This document shows positions 48,382 to 62,783 of a DNA stretch of 64,000 nt, piece after piece; position 1 is the stretch's first letter, and every line of letters begins with the position of its first letter. The DNA lies in the NCBI GenBank assembly GCA_902806595.1, contig CADCXC010000004.1:1488001-1552000 (forward strand), written 5' to 3'. The position numbers and the translations under genes were made by a program. The stretch comes from Pyrenopolyporus hunteri (taxonomy: Eukaryota; Ascomycota; Sordariomycetes; Xylariales; Hypoxylaceae). The notes under the pieces are model-generated. The model was not told the DNA's origin. It did not search any database and saw nothing but the letters and a program-made list of their open reading frames with translations.

Positions 48382-49187
48382 TGACGGGGAGCTGCAGCAC
48401 AAGACACACGACCGGTCTCCTTGTAGCACCGTTAGATAGCTCTTGGGTCTTGGAGGCCTGGGAAGCGACGTGCCGGCGGTAGCTGCGTCGGGCAGAGCTC
48501 GATGATGCCGAGTTGTCGACTTAAGATGGAGAAGCTCGACAACTTTTGGGTCTGGATAAGGTCGCGGGAGGCTTTTGTGCGACTTTAATATTAGAGATTG
48601 GGACAATTTAGGTACGAACCGGGGTACAAGCTCTTTTGGGGCGCCAGACGACAGTACAAGGCCAGTTGCTGCACGCGCACCAGGTCTGCTTGGCGGTTCT
48701 TCGTTGACAAGCACCGGGAATGCGCTGGCACGGGCGCTGGGCTGGGCTGGGCAGTATTCTACTGGGGGTGTTGTCTACGGCAGGGAGTGGGCATGGAGAA
48801 AGAAAGAGGGTAACAGAGGATACTCTCCAGAGATCCCTGGGGCATGTCGATGTGACGAGGCGAGTATGCAAGAGGCTAATAATAAGATATGTTGTCTAAG
48901 AAACAACAATGGCAGTGAGAAGGGGTATACTGTACGGGAAGAAGTACCAGTCGTTGTACAAGTACCAGCCCGGCTAATAAATGTGCTGAGAGTAAGGATG
49001 AGGATGGGTAGTAGTGCTAGATACAGGTGGACCTGCTCGACATGGTGGCCATGATGGTGGAATCCTAGTACTGTCCAGGGTCCCATGGGCGCAGCGGACC
49101 TGTCAGGGTAGACCCTGGCCTCAACGGGGAAGCATTGGCTGCTAATCATTGATCAGGGATTTTCAAGGGTTAGGTAGCGGAGAGGAC

Positions 49188-49208
49188 CAGCAGCAGCAGC
49201 AGCAGCAG
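49188..49208 (+). repeat. CAG trinucleotide repeat, seven copies
   Basis: Seven perfect CAG units followed by CAACAA-type units, about 1.3 kb upstream of the PAS/Zn2Cys6 gene start. Confidence 0.9.
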
Positions 49209-51850
49209 CAACAATAACAGCGATGGACGAAGTCCCCTATGTTCACCTCCATAGTAATATCCCACGATGCTATACCGCATACCATGCGATACTGCACGGT
49301 GGTATGTGTATATACTTCGATATGATTAGGTGTGCTCCCTGTCCTTCTTCCGCCTTCAACTTATGTTCTTCTTCATCTCTTCCTCTATTACCTCTTTCTT
49401 TTTCTTTCCTTTTTTCACTGTACCCTCCCCCTGGCGATCTGAGAATTCCCCGCGTGACAACTACGATGCGACTCCGTCCGAGCGCTCTGAGATTGCTAAG
49501 AAATGCGCAGCGGAAATAATGAGACAGATTTCCCAAACACGATGACTTTTTAATTGGCCAGGGTTTATCGAGATTCGAGAAACTAGGAGTCGAAGGGGGG
49601 TGCCGAGTTCTACGTCAAGTACCTTACCTACCTACCTTTTCCTTACCTAGGTAGGTAGCGTATCTAGGAGGGTAGAGGGGGTGTATTGTTCAACGGCTTT
49701 TAGGAGGGGGTGTGCGTTTCTGATTGCCGGTCCGCGACCTGCTAGACCGACTTACTGCTACTGTCTCTAACCTTACATAACCCCTAATAAGGGGAAACGA
49801 ACGGTACGTTAGCCTACTCCTGAGAGGGTGGGAGCGGGATGCAAGACAAGCAGTTTAAGAAAATGTCCGGTTATGCGGTCGTGCGTACTTATCGTATGTG
49901 AGTTGGCATGCACGTAACTTAAATACACTGCAAGGGACGCTAGTAGCCCTATTGAGAAGTTATCGTAGGGTAGAGTTGCTGTGAATATAAGACAGACGGG
50001 GTGTTTCACCCGTCGCTCTGATAATGGAACGGTTTGAGAGAGTACATTGTCGCGGCCGGGCAGAGGGCGGGCAAACGTATGGGCGGGAAAATTGCACGGC
50101 GGCTGGCCAGTAATAGAAGGTAAAAAGGAATGGAATAGAAGGAGAAAAAAAAAATAATACAATAACACTGACCGAATCGGCTTCCGGCGTCAAATGGCGA
50201 GTTAACTATTGGCCAGACGTTAATTCTGATTGGAGGAAGAGGAATCCAGAAGGCCTAACGTTCAGGCCTCAGCTCAATCAAATAGATTAACGAGTAGTAT
50301 CTTACACGTGCATTATATGAAGATGATGTAATCCGTAAAAGAGGACAATAGGACCAACGGAACATTCGATATTGGCATTTCTACCCCAAGGCACATAGGA
50401 AGTTTACATTTGGCCCGCGTTGAGATTCGGCCTACGACCTTCGAATATGTAAGATTATGTACCTTAGGATATAAAATACGTCCACCGTCATACAAAACTG
50501 GCCTCCATGAGGCTCTACTTTCAGCATACCCAGGCAGGTAGCAGTTGTTCCCGGCCACGAAGCCCTAACGTAGAAAGAGGTGGTATCCCGAGCTTTTAGC
50601 ACGTAACCGTCCGTCACCGACTAAAAAACTTAGCCTTTGTAAAGTGGGCTTAAAGATGAAAGAAAAAAAATAGAATATTATGGCATAAGACAAAATAAAA
50701 AGATGTAGCCTGGGCCTCACCGGCGACTACTCTTACACCTACGTACGTGTATACCAATAATAAACCAGCCGAGGTTGACGGCGTACAAGACCATCTCCTC
50801 CTGTCCCGTCTGGAGATGGCGGGTTTCGGTTTTCAATGGTGGATAATCTACGGCCGCAGAATAAAAACTCCCCCCCCCCGTGAGCAGCGTACGGTAGCAT
50901 GGCAGTAGCATGGCGGCAGCATGGGTCTGAATAATAGGGGAGGCTTGTGCGGAACCTGACTTCGTAGCGACTTGGCCGCGTGCCTAGCCGGCGGCAGTTC
51001 CTTAGCGGCGGCTCTACGATCATCGTCACATCTAAGGTGGATGGATCTTATTTGAGGGATGTGACGAAGTCAGAAATTTTGATTGTAATTCATTTCACCT
51101 CGTATTGTAAGCACATTTTCTTCAAGATAATGAACTGGCAATTGGCAATCGACATGGGGAAATCTTGCAGGTACTACGTAACCCAGTTCTGGGTTTCGAT
51201 GTGGGTTTCGATGATTTCTGCATGGCCTGAGCCCAGGATTGGTCGAGGGAGACAAGGGAAGGCCTGCCGAGTTCATGCATCGACATTTCATAGTACTGGG
51301 AGAGGGAAGAAGACAAGAAGAAGGAAAAAGTTTGTACATACTATTCGCCTGCATACGGTATATACCGCGTACCATGATGCTCCATTTATTATTAGCCTTG
51401 CATGGTGGTGTTATTAATGTTCATCCCACACTGCATACATGCGGTGCCAGGGCTTGAAGGGCAGCGAGATGATGGGACGTACGGACATGTATGAATATCC
51501 CACGTATATGCCGTATGTACCTAGGCAGGTATGTACAATACGTGCCCTGTACCTACATACCTACATGTAGGTAGCCAAGGCCTCGGCTGCTCGTTCTTCT
51601 TCACATCGGCCACAGTCTTTTCACTTCTTATCTAGACTTCTAGAGCCCTCCTCCCACCCCCTGTCCAGCAATGACGAACATCAGAGCAGGGATGAAGGAA
51701 AAGATTATCCGCTATGATACGTTTGTACGTACGGCGCGATGCGAGGATCGACAGTCACATCGTCTAAGCTTTCAATGCCTTATTTGTTCGATGCCAACGA
51801 TGACGCCTCATTTCCCCAGAGGGCCCTTTGATGAGGAGGAGCTAGATATT

Positions 51851-51895
51851 GAAGCTAAGAAAGCTAAGAAAGCTAAGAAGGCTAAGAAGCTAAGA
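51851..51895 (+). repeat. GCTAAGAAA tandem repeat
   Basis: Five imperfect 9-bp units. They would encode a Lys/Ala run in one short open frame (51671-51952), but there is no other sign that this frame is a gene. Confidence 0.75.
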
Positions 51896-54460
51896 CCAAG
51901 GGCTGGAAAAGGATTCAGGACCTGCGGTGATCGGCGTGGGGTTATGTGCTAGGTCGCATCAATTTGGGATTAGTTTTACAGCACCTAGACATGGCGGCAT
52001 GGGCGTGCTAGATAGAACCGGGTAAGCTGGTCGACGCATGATCCCGAAATGGTAAAGAATACAGGACCCGTCGGCGACTAGGTACCTCCATCGTCAGCAA
52101 GTAGATGTAGTAGTTTAACTACTACCACCTAACCTAACAGGTACATATTGGATGCTTCATTTCTTCTTCCCGCTAATGATGGATACCTGACCTGCATACG
52201 CAGTAGTACATCTAATAGACGGCTTTTTTCTCTCCAGACTATTCCGCGTTGCGCAATCCGGCAGAGCCCGGGATCTAGGTCAGGGTATGTTGTCAGGCAA
52301 GCCTCGTTTTTGTTAATAGATTTAGATTTCCTAAATAGAGATCATAGCGAATTCTCGGTGGGCGAGCGTAGCCTCTCCAGTCTCTATGCACGAATGGACA
52401 CGTACAATACATGCTAGGTGTAGTTAATACCTGGGTAAGGTAGGTAGTTTTTTAGATAGCGGAGGTTAGCTACACGCATGTATAATCAATACATCTCTAG
52501 TCCAAGGAATACCAAATGTGACGGTGTCATCCCGCTTACAATAACTTTTACGGCAGTTCACTACCACGTAACAACACATCGCTAACACGCGAACCATAGA
52601 CCTCATACTGTTCATCATTCTACCTAGTATTGTCTATTATCTGTTACGTACTAGGTCGAATGCCCGAGTAATGAATCAAGTATATAGCAAGGTACCTTGC
52701 TCAAACGTTGAACTCCCGCATGCTACACAGTATCAATCCGCCTCAACGTATATGCAATCCTACACAGCGCTATATCTCCATACCCAGACGGTGTTGATGT
52801 TAATCTTAAAGCACGGTTGCTAATGTGATACTTACCGTCTATGTACCGGGTGGTTTGTGGCTCATAATGCGGCTGCTCAGATCCGAGGCCTGCCATGTGG
52901 TCATACCTGGGTACAACGGTCTCTTATATTGTGGCTTGTCCAACGAGCTGCCTCATCGGCCGTGTTGCCCAGGCGGTTGGTTAATAAACTACAGATTGCA
53001 AGCTTACCGCGTTTCTAATGAGTTTGGATGCGTTGCCAACCAGTCAAACTCGCTATCACGTTATCCTACCTTTTCTCGCCCTCTAATTTGGCCTTTCCTA
53101 ACTACGTTAACATTAGGGGCCCTATATGGATGTAGGTCGAGAAAGTCGCGACCCTAAATAGACTACTACCACTAACGTAAATGATCATCGTCAATGCGCC
53201 CATCAATAGAGTTGCACTTTCATATCGCGTCCGCTCTCCGGGAACCGGACTAGCACCATGATAGCTTGGCCTACTATGCCGGCTCATGCCTGTCCTTGCA
53301 TCCCAGCCTGTGGATTAACTTCTGTCGAGCTTTATACTTCACCCCCGGGGCTCTATCAGGCGAAAATATCACAGCCCACTGCCTCGAAGTCCACGACTGC
53401 GAGGAGTACGCGCGGGTACCCCCGGTGTACATAATAATATACAAACCGACATGACGCGGTTGTCTTCGTACATACGTAAATCAGAATCCATGTATTCGAG
53501 GCCCCAGTAGCCGCGGGATCCTTCGGTCCCGCAGAGTTCCTACTGGGGGGGGGTTAAGAACTCGGTCAATAATACAAAGAAAACCGAGCAGTTTATCAAA
53601 TTCTGTTACAATTCTTTTTCGTATTCCACATAACGTTAGTTCCGGTATAGTTTCTTCCACATAACCATCGACGTTGACGTCCATATGTCTAGTTTAGGGA
53701 CTAAAGCTTCCGGTCCATTTCCCCCGCCAATGGTCCGAAACCCCGTCTTATAAGCGCTGGCGGATCTTTTTTTATTCTTCTCTTTGCGGCTCGCGCCCAG
53801 TCTGTAGGCGATTGTCTCAGATGTGATTGAAGCGTCAACACGCCGTCTGAGCTCCCACGTGCGGGAAAATAGGGCGCTTCGCGGAAACTCTTACGGCGCG
53901 CCAGCACAAGTCGTCTTTTCCTACATATACTACCTAGGGGAAAAGGTGATTTCTGAGATATCCAAGACTTGATATGGTTACACCCCCGCAAGCCCCGTTG
54001 AACACCCGTTGGACTTGGAAGATGGAACTCTCTCAATCTGGACCGAGATCTACTAAGGCGTTCGGCTGCTGTGTGGTGTCTTCCGAGTCCAATAGTCTAT
54101 ATCCTCGCTCTGAAACCACCAAGGAAACGGGCCACTAGTAATCCGTCTCATGCCTAGAGATTTATGACTGACCGGGCAACGGCCAATTATACAGCCATAT
54201 CCGTTTGGCCGTTTATGGTTCGATGCTTGCCTTTATTGCGCATATGTAGTACGGTGGACTAGGCAAGAGGATACGGTGCAACTAGAAATGGGAAGCCCAT
54301 TTTAATGGCCCAACAGCCGGTACTTGTGGATTTATAATTTTGGAAGGCATTCAACCCATGGGACGGGCTTAAAATAACCGTGACAGGTTCTCGCACTCTA
54401 ATCGCCTTTAATCACAGCCGCCCAAGATTAACGGATGCCTTCGACGACCAACAAGAATTT

Positions 54461-54508
54461 ACGACAACCACAACAATAACAATAACAATCATAATAATAA
54501 CAATAACA
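54461..54508. repeat. AAC/AAT trinucleotide-rich tract
   Basis: Mixed ACAACC, AATAAC and AATAAT units over about 48 bp. Confidence 0.75.
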
Positions 54509-55541
54509 TGACGACGTCGTGTGCCTTCGTCTTTCCTCCTCCTCTTCCTATTCCTCTCTCTCCCCCCCGATGACACATACGTACGCCCGGTACTTTGTAC
54601 ACCGCAAATTTTCACCCGAGATCAGCTGGACTTAAGATTACTGCCACGATCTCCACATGGGATGGGACCTTGGTGCATGATGCGTTCCGGCATGTGCAGA
54701 AGCCTCTCCTAATGTTGACTAGCCTCCTCTTGTCTCTCGCTACCCAACGCCATCGCGCCTTGGGTGGTCGCGGATTACTCAACCTTATAAACCTAGCACG
54801 GACGCCGACGAATACATATCGTCATCAAATTTATACATTCGTGCATAGGTATACACATATACACATATACACTATGCAAGTATCTACATAGATAGATAGA
54901 GGGAGCAAGCATTAGATGCTGGGGTGCTTACTATTGACAAGGAGCAGCCGAATAATAAAACGTGGGAGCATAAGTCACCAGCCAACTTATGCGCAACCCT
55001 TGCGTACATAGATATATACAATACCTTACATATGATATAGGTGACGGGTTTAAGTGATAAGGACATGCTACTGGGGAGATCTGAGCCGGAGCTTCGGAGA
55101 TTTTTTTTTTTTACGCAAAGCGTCTTTCCCCAGCGTCCCTCCGTCTGCTGCAATACATCATACCTAACTTACCTTGCCTGCCTTGCCTACCTTACCTGTC
55201 TACGTAGCCATCTCGATAGAGGCAGAGGAGATCTGATGGTATTTTCGGCCGAGCATCTCCGCCAGCCACCTGCACCTATTGAATATTCCGTAGAGCGCTG
55301 CAGCTAAAGGACCGGAAATATCAAACCCGCCCGCCACATGGCGCACGCCGCAAGCCTCGAGAAATCCGAAATATTGTATGTGGTGAAGGTCGAAGGAGCT
55401 CGAGCCGGTAACTCGGCATTAGGTGAGGTGAGGTAAGGTGAGGCAGAAGAGATAGGCACAGGTAGGTAAGTTGTTTATCGAGATATATGTAGGTTGATGT
55501 ATGTTGATGTAGGTGATAGATATGAATTATAAGATGGCATT

Positions 55542-55555
55542 GTATTGTACAATAC
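55542..55555. repeat. Perfect 14-bp palindrome
   Basis: GTATTGTACAATAC is its own reverse complement; its right half, TGTACAATAC, recurs at once in the following bases. Function unknown. Confidence 0.7.
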
Positions 55556-55683
55556 TGTACAATACCTGAGGTACTACACGTATGTAGGCGCTCAGATGCC
55601 CGCTAATACTAGGGGCAAGTAAATATGGCAATGGATGCCCCAGCGCACTAACCTAAGAGATTGAATTGCATACCTGGGTGCCG

Positions 55684-55766
55684 AGGCGGGTTAGGTGGTA
55701 GGTACCTACATACACCTCCATGTAGGTAACTCCCGCCTACCTAGGTGCCTACCTACATAGGTAGCT
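55684..55766. repeat. TAGGTACCTA-type repeat cluster with inverted arms
   Basis: GGTAGGTACCTAC ... ATGTAGGTAAC ... CTACCTAGGTGCCTACCTAC ... ATAGGTAGC: alternating arms that could fold into hairpins. Confidence 0.75.
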
Positions 55767-56003
55767 ATCAGGGATATACCTATTCTTGCGTCTAACCCTA
55801 TATAGTACCACCTAAGCTAACGTTGCCGGCCGTGACTTCCATTATTTCGTAACGAGTATTGTGCGTGGATGTGTCCGATTGAGTTTCCACTCTCGGGGAT
55901 GAGGGCAGTTGTGATTGTGCGTAGCGGAAGGCATCACCTTCCCGAATGATCTATAATACCTAATTCCCCAGAAGGTGCCTACCTCGCAGCATTCTACCGC
56001 CCG

Positions 56004-56120
56004 AACCACGACCACCATAATCACAACTACAACTACGAGTACGACTACAACTACGACTACGACTGCAACTACAACCATAACTACACGAACCACAGCTATC
56101 GCTACCGCTACCACTACCCT
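56004..56120 (+). repeat. ACN trinucleotide repeat tract
   Basis: About 117 bp dominated by ACC, ACT, ACG and ACA triplets. It creates artefactual poly-Thr and antisense poly-Val open frames. Confidence 0.85.
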
Positions 56121-58187
56121 AACGGATGCAACAATCATGTACAGCATATATCTTGCGTCTCCCCCATCCAACATCCCCCAAGCTGAGCATGCGTAGCACA
56201 CGTGTACCTATTTGACCTCCGGTTCTCAGTGGAACCCAAGTCTTCGCCCCCTTCTACTGGGGAGTCAAGGCGGTAGCCTCTTTAAGCCCTTTTGTAAGGC
56301 AAGGCCATTCCTTCGGACCCCAACCAGATCAGATCGCGCGGGAAAAGACGTTACTCCTATGACAGCAGCAGAGGCTCTTGCTCGCCAAGGTCATCAACCG
56401 AGATTCCTAGCATACTACCCTTTATTCACACGTACGTACATGCATACGTGCCTACGTGCCTACATACAAGCTGGACATCCTTGCCCTTGCCCTTGCTATA
56501 ATACGCGGTCGAATATCAATAAATGGTGCCCGGGTCCAACACGAGTGTCTGGGGTGCCTCCCGGAGCGGTCAAGTATTGATCGTCCAAGCTATCATCTGT
56601 GGGGATATACACTATATACCCAGACCGGGGGGCTCATTCGCTCACATCCACATCTCTCAATATTTGCGCTTGGAGTCCTCTGAAAGAGTCAAGGTACCTC
56701 TACATAAAAATCACCATTATTCTGCCGTTCCAGGCTACCATAAATGAAGCGGCCTTTTCGTCCAGCTATTACTACCGTAGCGTAGTACCATTGAGCAGAT
56801 GAAGGCTGCGTTGGGTATTAGATCGATGTCAGGGCCTCCGCGAACAGACGGGACACCGTTAAATTGCACGGCGGGAAGCTCGAGTGGGCTTAACCAGCAC
56901 GTATGAAATATCTTCTCCTGAGGGCATTGGACGGTCTGTGGCGGCCGGGTACTGTGAAGCTAGTGCTCCCGTCCCAAGGTAGATCAATTGCGATTTAGCC
57001 ACTCTATCACCACCTGAACAAACTCCATGGACCGTGTCAATGGGTCAGGCACAGACCATCATAATACTGACCTACATATATATACACACACATGCATACA
57101 CCTAAGGCTTATACCTTCTTATGTGTTGCATACCTTGGGTCCCTCCTACATTATCAGATATAATGTACGTCGTCAAGCATCCACTCTACTAAGCACCCAG
57201 AAGCAGTCATCTTACCAAGGCGGAACTAGCAATCCCGCCCTAAGATTAGGCACCATCTAAGCTTCAAGGTTGTTGAATATTGCACGTCAGCAAGTAGGTT
57301 GATGACAACATAGGGTAACACTATACTCCAGAGACAGGTTGTGTAACTGAATTTGTTTCTATTCTGATATACCGTTTCGGATTCTGTCTACGTTCACCAC
57401 CAACTTACCCAATTTAGATCCTCACATCTACGTCGGCCTCAAGACATTACTCTTTAGACTGCTGTTTTAATAGTCGCCTTCTTCCCCTCGCAACCCGAGG
57501 GAAGTATACAAACCGTACTCGTATCATCGTACCCACAGGACGCAACCGAGTTGCATAATACCCCCTGATTCCTCCCGGTCCTAGCTAGTGCCTCCATCGG
57601 AAGTGTTACCAGTGGAGATGATGGTAAGACGGGATAATTAAAAAGTAGATTCGTCTCCCCACTACCACATGCTAACTAACATTATTAGTCGGTAGTGCAC
57701 GATAAAGAAAAAAAAATCGACGACCCCGGGGTAGCTCCGAGTTGCCTCGAGCCGGCGCGATAATAATATACAGGAGATGTCATTTAAGAACAGTATAGTT
57801 CATCTCGCCTAGTCGGAATATTTTTATGCGCCTGGATCAAAATGTGATCCTGGAACGATTCAGTCGCACGCGATCAATCCGTAATTACAAGATTTATGCG
57901 TAAAATGCCGCCGGACTAATGAGCCCAGCCAGACGGAGATTTTCTTCAGCAGGGACCAATTTCATCTGTCACCCCCTCGATGGGAATCTGGACCTCGACT
58001 TACCCTGCCATTAGACGACGCCAATGGCTTGTTAGATGATCAATAAAAAAAATAACCATTCTGAGCAAAATCTTCGAGTCAATACAAACGCAGCTCGAGC
58101 TAGTTTGCGAAAAAGTAATATCCACAGCAGCGTTGGGGCCAAATAAAATTGAGAGATCCATAAGTGAGCAAGCCATGAGGACAATGA

Positions 58188-59940
58188 TTGTTACCATCCG
58201 GCCGGTACATGATTAAAAAGGGGCTTTGGATAGGAGGTCCGGGGCGGCCCTTCGATTCCCACTTGGCCCTAGAGGAAGATCGGCAGGGCATGGGACAGGG
58301 CAGGGCGACGCTAGGACTGCCAAAGACTTCCGCCGGCGAATTAATACCCAAGCTAAAGACCAGGAACTATATTGACTTGGCCCAAGCTGCCGAGGGGCGC
58401 GGAAAGTTGCGTAACTGTACCAGGAATTCGCTCCTTGCCCTTACTATGGTGGAACAACTTACCTTGAAAGGCCTCTTCTCCGTTGATGGCCGTACCTGCA
58501 GCGAGTTTTGGGTGGGTTGGAACACGAGGCGGCTGTTAAGCGTGTTGCATCGTTCCAGCACACGCTACTTCGTGGTTCAGGAGTCCCAAGCAGGAAGCAC
58601 ATTGAGATTCTCACGAATGAATTTCCAGAACCGGAGGACCTGCCGATAAACCGCCGACATGGAATATTCTACGCGCATTCTTTCAACGGCCTATATCTGA
58701 AAGAGTAGTATAGAGCTGCTGTGACTTCGGCATTACCCGACCGTTACGAGCCACTTTTGCTCTTAAGCCCAAGCTGGAAAAAAGAAGAAGAAGAGAAAAA
58801 AAAAGCTCCGCGGGCAATCTAAGTTCATACAGATTCGATCCAAGCACAGTGACATCGCGCGCTGTGAGCTGACCTTGAAGCCCGTTCCCGGGCCTATAAT
58901 AAATCTGCCCTGTCTATAACAGGAGCCCATCGTCCTCGGAGTCGCGCCGAGCTCCCCACACTCTGGAAATTTTATTCCCAAACGAATGGTTACCCGTTCT
59001 CCTCTAGCGGATAAAGGTTTAGCACGATCTGTTTACCGCGGTCTCACGTATGTGCAGCGTCGCATTCGGCGTCCACCAAACCCAGCGAGACGTCGAACCC
59101 TGAAACAGATTAAAGGAGCAGCGCCGAACCACGTTTTGTCCCAGGACATTTTCAATCTTGTCCCACCTATCTCTTTTTTCTGTCCCCCAGTATCTTCCCG
59201 ATAAGGCCTTGCGGCTTATCCTTCTGCAGCGCAGCTTTGCGACAGATTACTCTCAAGTGCAACCATCCGCTCTTCAGAGTCTGCTTCAGATGAGAGAGGA
59301 TTTAGCCAGCCGTCAAGACCCAGGTGTCTAGTCGGTCATCGATGCAAGGGAGTTCGAATTGCTTCTTCCGAGCTCGCGCCAGGAAGGTGAGCTAGTTTCC
59401 CACTTACGGCATAGCTTGAGCTATCCCCCCGACCTGGTTCTTGTCTATGACCCTGACTTCCCCCGGTCGCCAACCAGTTTTGCAGGACCTACCCCGGAGC
59501 TTGTGGGCGTAATAGCAGAACTTATCCCTTGACTTTCCTCTTCGTGGTACCAACATCATGAAGAACTGGAGCCTTCGTCGCAGCAGAGGGGACCGAGACA
59601 TCATACGATGCAATGGAAAGCCGTAGAATCTTGAAAGTACGATTTACTCAGGTAAGCCTACGTGTGTTATGTGTATAGCTAGCTCAACCTGCGCCGAACT
59701 GTATCTAATTTAGCCTATTCCACGTGGCTCTACCGCGAATGAGCACATGTATTATCCTAGTTTTGGCTCAGGTTGGAATACGGCCCGGCTGGCGCCATCG
59801 AACTAGAGCCGGAGCTATTCCCGTCCTCTAAGTATGCCTTGAACTACGTTATACGCCGATGGCTTTTTTTGGTACAATTACCTTCTTCAAATTCCATTTC
59901 TCCCTCAGCGTTGGCGGGGACTATAAACGCTTAGATAAGT
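58188..59940 (+). other. Coding-like fragments, possible gene remnant
   Basis: Three weak signals lie in order on one strand: a frame at 58188-58649 continued in another frame to 58708; a frame open from 59191 (just after a CCCCCAG acceptor-like site) to 59532 with a single TAG at 59329; and a frame at about 59772-59940. Stops and frame changes between them suggest a decayed gene, or only chance. I recognise no family. Confidence 0.22.
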
Positions 59941-62751
59941 TGGTCTCGGCAAGTCGCAGGCGTACGCAGAAGGTAGCGGATCTGGTAGGTAGCTTCTACC
60001 CGTCGCGCGGAGCTATGAACGGCGGGATGATGCTCCGGGTCTACTATAGATCGAGATGGGCTCCTCGTGGAAATCTGATTAACCATCCCATCCCGACGCC
60101 GCTAGAGTCTTCAGCTACACTACGAAGGGTTATGGTGGGCTTCTATGGCTTCTACACCTTGTACGCCTTGTATGCGTAGCTGGGTTTAAAGAGGGCCTGT
60201 GTGGGCTCTGAAACTGCCTGTCCAGTCTAGTCTCCCGAACCCGGTAGTTTGGGCGACCTACGCAATACACCAAACGACACTATCGCAACAGCGGCCCAAG
60301 AAGCCGATAACGGGTCCAGTTCGTTCACCGACTTTGCCATATTCCGAGGCTAGGCTAGCGGGACTTATACCTACTACTTCTACGCGTGTCGTTGTTATTA
60401 TAATTATCATGCCTGTGTCCCCACTACCGGGCCAAAGAAGCCTCGGGTCGTCGACTAGTCCTCTTATTACAGTGACGGGTTTCCTTATCATCAACTAGCT
60501 CCAGGAAGTATTACTTTCGATGTGTAGGGGACAACCGCGGAGATACAATCGAGACAGCCCGTTCTAAAACTGGTCAACTATCCCATTCCGGTCTAGATCC
60601 GCTTCCTAGACGTAATAGTCCTGATAGCTCAAAGCATCGCTACAGAAGACTAATCCTTTACCAAGTGATCCCCAAAATGACTGCCGAGAAATTGTAGGAA
60701 AACATGGTGGCTCCTATCCAAATTGCCGATAAAAGCTTAGATCCGCCATATTGATTTTCTAGCTCAGTTATATAAGGAATAATTTTCGACAGTCGAAAGC
60801 ACGAGAGAAAAGATGTCGTAACCAAAGTACGTCTGATGGAGTTGGAGTATAACACGTAGCGCTTGTTAGTACCTCGTAGCAATAACTGTTACAGGGCATG
60901 AATAATACGTACAAATGGACAGATCACACGGGAGTAATTAGTACCTTTAGACTTTAGAAATTATGAACAAACGAGCTCTCTTGGGAGAATTTATGCCGGA
61001 GTCACATAAATATCTTCGCCAGCTAACTATAGCAGGTTAAGAGGCTATATATCAACCACAGATATGGTCGGATGACTTACTGTTTATTAGAAGGTCACGG
61101 GATGAAAAATGGCACCGGCTTTTCTCGCTAGCTAGGTAGGTAGGTATAAGAGCCACTCTAGGCAGACCCCTTGGATATAAACACCTTACACTCACACACC
61201 GGGAGGTGTTCGAATGAGGTATAAGAGTATCAGCCGCTATACCTAAGAATTGGTAAATAGTCGAAACGCCCTAACACCCGACAACTCGGTTTCGGACATG
61301 CAGACAGACAAAGCAGAGACACGTCGAACACCGCCCCCTAACCTTCGGGCTCGCATACTCCCTCCCAGCGCGCCGGTAAACCCGAGACACCGGTACAGGA
61401 ACCAGATCAAGCAAAAGTACCTAAGCAAGGCACCTAACTTAGGTGGGCAGGAACCCGAGCGTTCTTAAACTAAAAGGCCCTCAGGCCTGAGGGAGGAGTG
61501 CACTAAGAGGCCTCCACGATGGGGAGAAATAACGATTAAGAAATTAAAATAGAATAAAAAAAAGGAGCGTAAACCACTGGCCCCTAAGCTTAGGTATCTA
61601 TCTACCTACCTACCTATCTTGTCCATCTTCCTGTATGCATAAACCCAGGCGCCCGGTCCTGGGTGCCAGCGGAGAAGGGTGGACGCGAAACAGGACATAA
61701 CATAATAGTCGATGAGAGACATGAGGAAACGCGCTACATGTGTCCCGTGTCTCACGATGCGGCTGGCTAGCAAGGTAGCTAGCTGACACGAAGAAAGGGG
61801 GGGCGGGAACGGGAAACGGGCGTAGGAGAATTATTTTCTTCTTTTTTCGTCTGTCTTTTTTTCTTCTTCTACGCTAATAAAGTAGAGACGAAGGTAAAGA
61901 CGTGATTGCGAGTATTAATGCCGTCGCTATACTAGACGTGGATATGTATGTCTTCCGCCGTATCGGGACGCCCTTATAGTAGGAGCCAGAATGTAACGAG
62001 CAACCCGGCGGAGTTGTAGGAGAATATTGTATATAAACATGGTATGAGATATGCGCGTGTTAGCCAGGGAGAAGAATCGCCTTCAACAAGGCCAACTACT
62101 TATCTAACCAGCTGGTAAGTAGGTCCCCAACCTAGACGGATCGTACGTATGAACTGAGCTGAGAATAAACCGACAGACCTATTACTTTACCGCCATTACT
62201 ACTACAATTACCCCTTCAGATAACCCTCGAATAGCCAGCCTTCCACGAGCGCTCGTCCCCATTCCCTTTCGTGACCTAACCTGAAACGAGCAGCGGCCGC
62301 ACAGAAGTTTGCGACATAGAGCGCACCACGCACGCGAGGAGAACAGAGCAGGGCAGGACAGAACCGACGATACGGGCTACACAGCGCAGCTCGCTCGATA
62401 CGTGCGGTAAGTAGTAGTACCTGTAAGGAGCAGCGTCACTCCAGCAGAGGAAAAGAAGTAAAAAAAAAGGAAAGATCGCGCACATGCGCTCGACGCTCGC
62501 CCGTGGGACAATTGTATACCTGCCTAACCTAGCTCAGGGAGGCCTGTGTCATTGCCGTCATTACTGTCGATGTTTGCGTGCCGTAGCCGTGGGACCCTGG
62601 ACCGAGTCTCTGCTTTCCCTTTCCCTTCACTTCTTTTTTTTTTCCCTCCCACTCCGGATTTGGTTTCTCTCGTTCGTTCATCCGTTTGTGCGTCCGTTTC
62701 CCAGGGGTAAGAACCGTCCGCTCGGTATATCTAGGCCATCTACCCTACCCG

Positions 62752-62783
62752 GGTAGGTAGGTAGGTAGGTAGGTAGGTAGGTA
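62752..62783. repeat. TAGG tetranucleotide repeat
   Basis: About eight tandem GTAG units directly after a CTACCC/GGGTAG inverted pair. Confidence 0.9.

Noticed and set aside
48575..49054. 159-codon plus-strand frame upstream of the PAS/Zn2Cys6 gene
   Set aside because: Composition fits promoter/leader DNA; no motif, no exon partners.
53701..54036. 111-codon minus-strand frame
   Set aside because: Basic and featureless; no splice partners or family resemblance.
55842..56201. Poly-Val and poly-Thr open frames
   Set aside because: Both are by-products of the ACN trinucleotide repeat.
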